Assembly (NCBI GenBank): GCA_016188575.1
Contig: JACPHN010000260.1
Location: 1 to 18,197, forward strand
Reading direction: 5' to 3'
Length of the DNA stretch: 18,197 nucleotides
Origin: Candidatus Schekmanbacteria bacterium
GTDB lineage: Bacteria; CSSED10-310; JACPHN01
Under the pieces are notes generated by a model that saw only the letters and a list, made by a program, of their open reading frames with translations, did not search any database and was not told where the DNA came from. This document shows positions 1 through 5,813 of the stretch, in pieces; the first letter of the stretch is position 1; every line of letters starts with the position of its first letter. Both the position numbers and the translations under genes were made by a program.

Positions 1-434
1 CGCGCAGGGAGGATCTCGGCGTCAAAAAGGAGCTCTACGAGCGAACCTTCCGCACAAGCGAATATTTCTGCTATGACATGGAGAGCGCGGAGCTGAGCGG
101 GTGGAGCCTGCAGCACGGGCGCTACCGGCCCATCGAACCTGGCGCCAAGGGCAGGCTGCGATGCGACGTGCTGGGGCTGTTTCTCGGCCATTGGCAGGGC
201 GTAATCCACAAGCACGACCGGACGTGGCTGCGGTTCTTTGCGGCCGATGGCGACCTGGTCCCGCTTCCCGAGGAGGCCGAGCGAGCCCGTGCCGACGTCG
301 AGCGAGCCCGTGCCGACACCGAGCGGGAACGCGCGATGGATGCCGAGGAAGAGGTCCGGCGGCTGCGAGCCCGCATCGAGGCGCTGGAGGTGGCGTCGGG
401 CCGCTCCCCACGACGCGAAGGTGATGCCCCGTGA
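1..434 (+). CDS. Uma2-family (DUF820) nuclease-like protein, 3' part
   Basis: The reading frame is already open at the left edge (first whole codon at position 3) and stops at 434, so only the C-terminal ~143 residues are present. They read as the end of an Uma2 domain: a DLGVKKELYE stretch, then SEYFCYDMES, a strand-turn pattern matching the usual K-x-LY...PEY-x-x-D segment that ends the PD-(D/E)xK-like fold. The domain is followed by a charged coiled-coil tail rich in E, R and A (about residues 90-135 of the visible part), a tail type common in Uma2 proteins. Uma2 proteins are predicted restriction-endonuclease-fold nucleases, often present in many copies per genome; their biological role is mostly unknown. 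The first ATG in the frame (78) lies inside the conserved domain and is not the real start. No partner gene is visible. Family assignment is fairly sure; activity cannot be judged because the catalytic N-terminal part is missing. Confidence 0.8.
   Translation, partial: RREDLGVKKELYERTFRTSEYFCYDMESAELSGWSLQHGRYRPIEPGAKGRLRCDVLGLFLGHWQGVIHKHDRTWLRFFAADGDLVPLPEEAERARADVERARADTERERAMDAEEEVRRLRARIEALEVASGRSPRREGDAP
279..320 (+). repeat. 21-nt tandem repeat inside the Uma2 coiled coil
   Basis: Two adjacent 21-nt units (279-299 and 300-320) differ at only two bases and encode ERARADV and ERARADT. A third, diverged unit starts at 321 (ERERAMD). The repeat keeps the reading frame and lengthens the heptad-like coiled coil by whole 7-residue steps, as expected of replication-slippage expansion in such tails. 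Confidence 0.75.
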
Positions 435-987
435 CGTCGGGGTGATCCCATCGCGCCGTGACGCGTGCGGGCCACGGCTCGGCCCGCTCGGCCTCCGCTA
501 ACAGGCGGCGGCTGTCGGCGATGGCGTACTTGCCACCGTTTCGTCCACCGCAAACTGCTGTGGCGCCTGGGGAATGAGCAGCACCCGCCCTCTGCGCGCT
601 TGATGCGAAGCAGGCGAAAGCTGGCTCGCAGTGGGCTCCTCGCGGTCTGGCTCCGGCAGGCGTACCGCGGCTTGGGTCGGGCCATGCCGGTGCAGGCAGC
701 TCGTCGCAAGGGCGCTCACGTCGGCACCATCATGGGTGTAGAGCGTGAGCTGGCAGGCGCGTTCGAGCTCCGTCCAGTGGCCGGTCGCGAACGGAAGTAC
801 TCGATGACGCTCCAGGTCCGGCCGCCCTCGAGACCGTCCGCCTCCCAGGGATTACGATCGCAGCGCCAGACGGCTCGTGGGCAAAGAAACCTCTTGGCGC
901 AACTGCATCTTGCCTGGCGATCATGACTTGGCGGTCTGCAGGCCTACTGAGCCAGGCTCTAGCGGAGATTGCGCGGCGCCAGGGGCA
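435..987. other. Gene-free stretch, possibly with a decayed minus-strand gene
   Basis: No reading frame here has a convincing start, ribosome binding site or recognisable domain. On the minus strand, two frames between about 925 and 500 carry protein-like composition in succession: one contains WSVIEYFRSRP, and the next continues as HWTELERACQLTLYTHDGAD before running to a stop near 498. This pattern would fit a gene broken by a frameshift near 790, but no family is recognised and GC-rich DNA often gives long chance frames. Treat it as intergenic unless a homologue is found. Confidence 0.3.
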
Positions 988-1016
988 CGTTTCAGGGAAT
1001 GCGGAACCCTGAAACG
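988..1016. promoter_or_regulatory. Perfect 10-bp inverted repeat upstream of the secreted-protein operon
   Basis: CGTTTCAGGG (988-997) and CCCTGAAACG (1007-1016) are exact reverse complements separated by 9 nt. The centre is about 110 bp upstream of the -24 element at 1111, the usual distance for an enhancer-type site bound by a sigma-54 activator. It could also fold as an RNA hairpin ending an upstream transcript (it is followed by GATTT), but the T tract is poor. The dyad is directly visible; its role is inferred. Confidence 0.45.
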
Positions 1017-1110
1017 ATTTCCCTGACGACTTCGGGTGGAAAGGTCACCGCGCCTCCACCCAAGAATGGCGTTCATGCACTCGACACCGTCGACCGACAG
1101 GCCTCGATAC

Positions 1111-1126
1111 TGGCATCGCGCTTGCA
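1111..1126 (+). promoter_or_regulatory. Candidate sigma-54 (-24/-12) promoter
   Basis: The sequence TGGCATCGCGCTTGCA fits the sigma-54 consensus TGGCAC-N5-TTGCW with one mismatch (T for C at the sixth position). The invariant GG (1112-1113) and GC (1124-1125) have the required 10-bp spacing. Transcription would start near 1136, giving a leader of about 60 nt before the start codon at 1198. A perfect dyad lies upstream at 988-1016, where an activator could bind. Confidence 0.5.
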
Positions 1127-1197
1127 ACTCCTGGCGCCAGTGCGGTGGGCAGCTCGCCCATCGAGTCCAAGTGCCATCGTATCGGAGGTTTTTTTCG

Positions 1198-1518
1198 ATG
1201 TCTCCACGAAGCGCGGTCAAGTCCGGTTTCTCCATTTCCCTGATTACCGTCTTCCTGCTCGCAGGACTCCTCGTTATCCACTCCTCCCGCACCGAACCCG
1301 CCGCCGGCGGTTTCTGCATGAAGTGCGAGGAGCTCAAGGCCAAGGACCTCATCGGCGGCGGTAGCGTCACCGTCAGCATGTGCAAGCCAGGTGACGACTA
1401 CTCGATCTGCAACCTCAGTCCCTACCTCGACGGTTGCATCATGAGAAACCCCTGTGAGTCTACGAAATACTGCAACGAAGGCGGGCTCCGCGTTCCCTGC
1501 TTTCCCGGTCTGATGTAG
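1198..1518 (+). CDS. Small exported cysteine-rich protein, unknown function
   Basis: A 106-residue protein. The start at 1198 is chosen because GGAGG (1184-1188) lies 9 nt upstream and because it places a basic N-terminus (MSPRSAVK) directly before one hydrophobic segment (about residues 10-27), a signal peptide or membrane anchor. The frame is open upstream to 1036 but without a comparable ribosome site. The exported part, about 75 residues, has eight cysteines: FCMKC, then single cysteines in SMC, SIC and DGC, then NPC, KYC and VPC. An even number in so short a chain suggests up to four disulfides, and the protein is otherwise rich in G and P. No family is recognised. It is the first gene after a candidate sigma-54 promoter and is followed, across a strong hairpin, by a secreted protein and a thioredoxin-like protein that may be related in function. 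A toxin, adhesin, signal or structural peptide are all possible; none can be chosen from sequence alone. Confidence 0.65.
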   Translation: MSPRSAVKSGFSISLITVFLLAGLLVIHSSRTEPAAGGFCMKCEELKAKDLIGGGSVTVSMCKPGDDYSICNLSPYLDGCIMRNPCESTKYCNEGGLRVPCFPGLM

Positions 1519-1538
1519 CCAGTTGGCCGCGAATTCCC

Positions 1539-1565
1539 TGAAGGGCGCCCGCCAGGCGCCCTTCA
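1539..1565 (+). other. Perfect 11-bp stem-loop between the first two operon genes
   Basis: The arm TGAAGGGCGCC (1539-1549) pairs exactly with GGCGCCCTTCA (1555-1565) around a 5-nt loop. It lies 20 nt after the stop of the cysteine-rich gene and 15 nt before the ribosome site of the next gene (GGAGG, 1581-1585). No T tract follows, so it is more likely an intercistronic mRNA-stabilising or attenuating structure than a full intrinsic terminator. It could allow the small upstream gene to be expressed more than the downstream genes. Confidence 0.6.
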
Positions 1566-1592
1566 CCCGCAGCACGTCGAGGAGGTCTGCAG

Positions 1593-3032
1593 ATGCGCGC
1601 GCATCGGTGCCGAAAAGCTTTTTTCACTGCCGTCGCCCTGGGATTGCCAGGACTCCTGCTTGGAGTCTTCATCAGCGTCACGAGTAACTCCTCTCAAGCG
1701 AGCCACGCGGCCGCGCTTCTGGCCCCTCACGCGGAAGTTGTTACCGCCGCCGCGTCGGTCACCAGCACAGGAGCTCCCATCGGGTCCTCTCAAGACGGCG
1801 CCCGCCTCGTCTCCAGTGTGGCGGCCTTCATCCCGGGACAGCCCGGGCCGCAACTGGCAAGCGTCGTCCAATCGGGGATGGCGCCGGGGAAAAGCGGTCG
1901 CCCCACGGAAGGCGCGGAGGCCCCGTCCCCATCGGCGGCGAATGTCGCGGAAGCCGCCCGCGGCGACACTAACCCCGCGCCGCAAAACACCGAGGTCGTC
2001 ATCCCCACGATGGCCACCATTCGCTCCTCTCAGCTCCGCGCCGAGCTCGACGAGACGGTAACCCTCTCCGTTGACCTCACCGGAGAACCCTCGTCGCTGG
2101 CGCTCATCGAGCAGGCGGAGCTGATTTTGAGAAGCCTCAACCCCGGGGTCGGAAGCGTTGTCGCCATTCCCCTGGGACGCCTGTCCGATACCCAGTACCA
2201 GGCAGTCGGCACCGCCCAGGACTGGGGGCTGGAGGCCACGTCGTACGAGGCCGTCGTCGTCGACTTCACCTGGGCCGTCGGGGCACGCTATGCCGTGATC
2301 GGCAAGAGCGTGGTGGCCTCATCTCCTCTCCTTGAGCTCGACGCGGCCGCTGCGGAGATATCGATTACGAGCGTGACCTTGAGCACCGAACGCGTCATTT
2401 TTCCTGCGCCTGTGGTCCTCACGGCCCACGTCCATGCCGCCGAGACGGAAGTAGCCCAGATGCGCGTCTTTCTCGAATCGCCGCAAGGCAAGGCGGCCAT
2501 GTCGTATGGACCCTGTAGCCACGACTCCTGCGTTGCCTCATTGGCACTTCACGGGGAAAACGCCGAGGAGCTCGGTGGACGCTGGACGGTGCGCACCGTG
2601 ACGGTAGTTGACAAGCTGGGCAACGTCGCCATGGCCGACTCGCCGGCAACGTTTGTCGTGGACGCGTCCGGGCTCTCCTGGCCTGAGCTCCGTGGCGTTC
2701 GCGTCGAGCCGCGCGTAGCGCGGCCCGGCGACGTCGTAACCTTTTACGTTGACGCGGACCCCGCCGTGGATTCGCAGGGCTTCGGAAACGAGGAAACCAG
2801 GACGATCGGACGGCTCTACGTCGAGCTCGGCGCCCTCGGAAAGGAATCGGTCCAGATGGCCGGTGTCGAACACGGCTGGATTGGTCGGTTACGCATCCCG
2901 GACGATCTGAGCCCGGGCGTAGCGAAGATCGAGTCCCTGGAAGTGTTCGATCTCGAGGGGCGAAGGCTGCGCGCCACGCGTGCGCAGGCAAATACGGCTT
3001 TCGCCCAGGCCGATTTCGAAGTCGCCTCCTAG
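1593..3032 (+). CDS. Secreted beta-sandwich-rich protein, unknown function
   Basis: A 479-residue exported protein. The start at 1593 has GGAGG at 1581-1585 and gives a basic N-terminus (MRAHRCRK) followed by a hydrophobic signal segment (about residues 9-30), with possible cleavage near residue 36-38. Residues about 40-140 are low in structure, rich in A, S, P and T, and look like a spacer. The rest (about 145-475) alternates short beta-like strands in three blocks of about 100 residues, as in Ig-like or fibronectin-like domains. Examples are the ETVTLSVDL and RVIFPAPVVLTAHV strands and the block starting VRVEPRVARPGDVVTFYVD. One cysteine pair (PCSHDSC, near residues 308-313) could form a local disulfide. 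No enzyme motif was seen. The gene lies between the cysteine-rich protein and the PDZ/thioredoxin-like gene in the same direction with short gaps, so it is probably co-transcribed. A role as surface or periplasmic binding scaffold is a guess. Confidence 0.7.
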   Translation: MRAHRCRKAFFTAVALGLPGLLLGVFISVTSNSSQASHAAALLAPHAEVVTAAASVTSTGAPIGSSQDGARLVSSVAAFIPGQPGPQLASVVQSGMAPGKSGRPTEGAEAPSPSAANVAEAARGDTNPAPQNTEVVIPTMATIRSSQLRAELDETVTLSVDLTGEPSSLALIEQAELILRSLNPGVGSVVAIPLGRLSDTQYQAVGTAQDWGLEATSYEAVVVDFTWAVGARYAVIGKSVVASSPLLELDAAAAEISITSVTLSTERVIFPAPVVLTAHVHAAETEVAQMRVFLESPQGKAAMSYGPCSHDSCVASLALHGENAEELGGRWTVRTVTVVDKLGNVAMADSPATFVVDASGLSWPELRGVRVEPRVARPGDVVTFYVDADPAVDSQGFGNEETRTIGRLYVELGALGKESVQMAGVEHGWIGRLRIPDDLSPGVAKIESLEVFDLEGRRLRATRAQANTAFAQADFEVAS

Positions 3033-3070
3033 AGCCTTTACGCGCGGTCCACACGCAAGGAGTCCCGGAA

Positions 3071-3913
3071 ATGAACGCAAGAAACCGCAAGATCACAACG
3101 CTCGTAGCCACTAATGCCATCTGGTTCGCCATCGGCGCCGCGCTCGTGCTCGTGCAGAGCTCCGCGGAAGTCGTGTCGGGGGCACGCGCCGGATTCGCTG
3201 CGAATGCTGAACCCGGAATGCTCGGACTGAAGCTGGTCCAAAGTGATGGGCGCATCGTGGTCGAGCTCGTGGAAGATGGCAGCCCGGCGGCTTCCGCAGA
3301 CGTCGCGCCGGGGAGCGAAATCCTCAGCGTAAACGGCACAGCGGTGACTTCGCCCGCGGCGGTGGAACAGGCCGAGTCACCCGTCCAATTGCGCCTGCGG
3401 GTTGGGGATCGCACGCGCGACGTGACCCTCGAGCGCATCTCGCTGGAAGCGGTGGAACGTGCCCTTGGACTGCGCCGGATCGAGGGCATCGGCATCGACT
3501 ACGACCGCGAACCCGTCGCCGTCGGCCAGCGCCTCGAGGAAATTCCCCTTTGGACGCTGGACGGGGAGCGCGTAAGCGTCGGGGGAGACAACGCCGGAGC
3601 CGTTACGCTGATCGCATGGAAGTCCACCTGTGACGCCACGATCGCGGACCTCGTCGCCTACAACGCCGAGTATGCGCAGGGAAAGATGCCCGGGCGCACG
3701 TACGGATTGACCTGGGCCGAGGACGCCCAGGCGGTGCGGCGTTGGGTTGGCGAACACGGAATCGACATCCCCCAGATCGTGCTGCCCTACCACAGCAGAT
3801 TAGCCTCCCGGCTGGGGCTGTATGAGAGTGATTTCGGCATGAGCTTCCCGCACGTTTTCGAGCTTTTCGACGGCTCTCTGGTGAGGCACAAGGCTCCGCG
3901 AGCCAGGAGCTGA
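3071..3913 (+). CDS. Membrane-anchored PDZ and monothiol thioredoxin-like protein
   Basis: A 280-residue protein. The start at 3071 is supported by AAGGAG at 3057-3062, 38 nt after the preceding gene. An N-terminal hydrophobic anchor (about residues 9-30) puts the rest in the periplasm. Residues about 48-122 read as a PDZ domain: the GMLGLKL strand, then VELVEDGSPAASADVAPGSEILSVNGTAV, a typical GSPA...G-D-x-I-x-x-V-N-G pattern. Residues about 150-275 resemble a TlpA/redoxin-type thioredoxin fold: LEEIPLWTLDGERV, TLIAWKSTCDAT, and a SFPHVF segment whose Pro260 fits the cis-proline. The usual CxxC is reduced to C187-D-A-T190, and this is the only cysteine in the chain. A lone-cysteine site cannot do classical dithiol exchange but could form mixed disulfides, act as peroxidase or isomerase, or only bind clients. 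Its operon neighbour with eight cysteines is an attractive substrate, by inference. The C-terminus is short but the fold appears complete. Confidence 0.7.
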   Translation: MNARNRKITTLVATNAIWFAIGAALVLVQSSAEVVSGARAGFAANAEPGMLGLKLVQSDGRIVVELVEDGSPAASADVAPGSEILSVNGTAVTSPAAVEQAESPVQLRLRVGDRTRDVTLERISLEAVERALGLRRIEGIGIDYDREPVAVGQRLEEIPLWTLDGERVSVGGDNAGAVTLIAWKSTCDATIADLVAYNAEYAQGKMPGRTYGLTWAEDAQAVRRWVGEHGIDIPQIVLPYHSRLASRLGLYESDFGMSFPHVFELFDGSLVRHKAPRARS

Positions 3914-4005
3914 CCATCAGGCCGACCGGCGCCCGAGGAGAGCGGACCGCGGGGCCTGAATCCGCCGCCTATCCCGGAATAGCCCGGCGCGAAGATCTCC
4001 TCCGT

Positions 4006-4047
4006 CACCCCGGCCCCCTCCCGGCGAAAGCCGGGATTTCAGCGGGG
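4006..4047. repeat. REP-like palindrome with GAAA tetraloop
   Basis: CCCGGC (4020-4025) and GCCGGG (4030-4035) form a 6-bp stem closed by a GAAA loop. An outer CCCC/GGGG pairing (4008-4011 with 4044-4047) continues the structure. This layout, a CACCCCGG...CCGGCGAAAGCCGG...CAG-type palindrome in an intergenic gap, is typical of repetitive extragenic palindromes. A shorter 7-bp dyad (TCAGGCC 3917-3923 with GGCCTGA 3953-3959) sits just after the upstream stop and may help end that transcript. Confidence 0.5.
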
Positions 4048-4140
4048 CAGGGTCGCCGGGGTGCAGGCGCGGCTACACCGTCGCTCTCCGCGGTAAGCGG
4101 TGCTACGCTCACCCGCAGCTCTCCCTCAGCCTCGCAATCC

Positions 4141-5652
4141 ATGAAGTCGCACAAAACGGCGCTTTTCCTGACCATAGGCCTGTGGTGCCTCTACACGCTC
4201 ACTCTCGGAAAAGGGCCGAGAAACGGCGACGAGATGGTTCTCTTCTTCATGGCGGAGAGCATCGTCGAGCGCCACAGCCTGGATATTCCACAGGCTCTTG
4301 AGGCCGGCTACCCATACGGGAAACGAGCACGCGATCGCCGGTTCTACGCACCGACCGAAGCTTTGCCGGCGGTTGTCTCGGCGCCGCTAGTGGCCGCAGG
4401 AAAAGGGCTGCTCCCGAAGAACGCGAGCAGGGTGATGACCTTTTACGTTCCCGGGACGTTCGCGGAGGCGGCAACCGCCGCGGCCATGGCGCTGACGGCC
4501 GGCCTGCTTTTCCTGATGATCGACTCGCTTGGTCTCGGCACCCGAGTTGCCGGTTCCGCGAGCTTGCTCTTCGCAGTGGCCACGATGGCTTGGCCATACT
4601 CGCGCTACCTCTACCGAGAACCGTATCTGTCACTTGCCATCGTTGCCGCCCTGGCGCTGCTTCTTCGCTGGCGCCAGCGGGCCGATCCACGTGCCCTGTT
4701 CTGGGCCGGCTTGGCGGTGGGCGCGGGCATCTGGTGCAAGCGCGAAATCGCCTTGGCGCTGCCGGGAATCGCCATTCTGGCGCTGGCGCCGGCGCGGGCG
4801 GGTGCGGGTCACGAGCCCGCGGTCGGGATACCGTGGAAATCCAGCGCACGGGCGCTCGGGCGCTTCCTTCTCGGCCCGGCACTGGCCGTGGGGCTGCTGC
4901 TGGCATGGAACCTGTCGCGGTTTGGCGACCCGTTCACGCTCGGCTACCCGGACGCCGACGAAACCGGCAAGGCGCTGGTCGGGTTTGGCACGCCGCTTTG
5001 GGTCGGGCTGTACGGTTTCTTGCTCAGCCCTGGAAAGAGCGTTTTCCTGTTCAATCCTCCGCTGCTGTTGGCGATTCCAGGTCTCGCGCTCTTGTGGCGG
5101 CGTGACCGCGTCCTGGCCACGACGCTTTCCGCGATCGTGGCAGTCAACTTGCTGGTGCTCAGCACCTGGAACCACTGGGAGGGTGCCTGGTGCTGGGGAC
5201 CGCGGCATGCACTACCGTGGGTAGCCGTCGCGATGCCGGCCATTGCCTGTTTTCTGGTGCATCGACCGCGGGGCGCCGTGGCCCGAGTGGTGTGGCGGGG
5301 AGCGATCGTGATCGTCACGGGGCTGGGGTGCGGTGCTCAGGTTCTCGGGGTGTTTGTGAGCTACATGACGTACGCGCGCCACAGCGGCGCGTACTACAAG
5401 GACATTGCAACCTATCAGATCACCTTCAACCCCTGGCGGGCGCATTGGGAGCAGCTACTCTTTCACCTGGACAGCATCCGCATGGGGCGGATACCCGACC
5501 TGGACCTGTGGCAGTGTTTTTTTCTCGCCGAGGGCGTCTCGCCGCTGCTTATTGTCGGCGCCTCCGCGGCCTTGGGCGCCGGCAGCATTGTAGGGCTGCT
5601 CGTGTTCTGGCGCAGAGCGAGCCGTGAATCCGTCGATCAGATCCCACAGTAA
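4141..5652 (+). CDS. Polytopic GT-C (GT39/ArnT-like) glycosyltransferase
   Basis: A 503-residue integral membrane protein with about 10-12 hydrophobic helices. Enzymes of this fold transfer sugars from polyprenyl-phosphate carriers to protein, lipid or glycan acceptors on the outer face of the inner membrane. After the first helix comes PRNGDEMVLFFMAESIVE (about residues 26-43), where the acidic pair D30-E31 matches the catalytic acidic site in the first periplasmic loop of GT-C enzymes. Further marks are a ...YSRYLYREPYLS segment (near 150-160), LSPGKSVFLFNPPLLLA (near 297-313), and WNHWEGAWCWGPRHALPW (near 342-359), a pattern common in this family. No Shine-Dalgarno sequence is visible before the ATG, so the start rests on the position of helix 1 and could be leaderless. 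It stands alone, downstream of a REP-like hairpin and convergent with the kinase gene. Acceptor and sugar cannot be predicted. Confidence 0.7.
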   Translation: MKSHKTALFLTIGLWCLYTLTLGKGPRNGDEMVLFFMAESIVERHSLDIPQALEAGYPYGKRARDRRFYAPTEALPAVVSAPLVAAGKGLLPKNASRVMTFYVPGTFAEAATAAAMALTAGLLFLMIDSLGLGTRVAGSASLLFAVATMAWPYSRYLYREPYLSLAIVAALALLLRWRQRADPRALFWAGLAVGAGIWCKREIALALPGIAILALAPARAGAGHEPAVGIPWKSSARALGRFLLGPALAVGLLLAWNLSRFGDPFTLGYPDADETGKALVGFGTPLWVGLYGFLLSPGKSVFLFNPPLLLAIPGLALLWRRDRVLATTLSAIVAVNLLVLSTWNHWEGAWCWGPRHALPWVAVAMPAIACFLVHRPRGAVARVVWRGAIVIVTGLGCGAQVLGVFVSYMTYARHSGAYYKDIATYQITFNPWRAHWEQLLFHLDSIRMGRIPDLDLWQCFFLAEGVSPLLIVGASAALGAGSIVGLLVFWRRASRESVDQIPQ

Positions 5653-5666
5653 CGCACCGTGACCCT

Positions 5667-5712
5667 GGATCCACCGCCTGTTCCCCGTCGGCGTGACGGT
5701 GCCCCCTCCGTC
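5667..5712 (+). repeat. Dispersed repeat, copy A
   Basis: GGATCCACCGCC (5667-5678), followed by a GTT...CGTCG...GTGACG core and CCCCCTCCGTC (5702-5712), resembles a minus-strand segment at 17800-17748 in the same order and at nearly the same spacing. Both copies lie in intergenic DNA. This copy sits between the convergent GT-C and kinase genes and includes a 5-bp hairpin (CCGTC 5685-5689 with GACGG 5695-5699). Confidence 0.4.
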
Positions 5713-5813
5713 AGAGCGCGCTCGATTTGCTCGTGGGGCCGTGCGGAAGCGTGCCGGCTGGTGCCCGGAGCTCCTCCCGTGATTTGGCGTGCGAGCGGAG
5801 TGTCTTCCCCCGG

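Noticed and set aside
2419-3495. Minus-strand open frame of about 358 codons across the 1593 and 3071 genes.
   Set aside because: It crosses two well-supported plus-strand genes and consists mainly of R, S and P runs typical of antisense GC-rich sequence.
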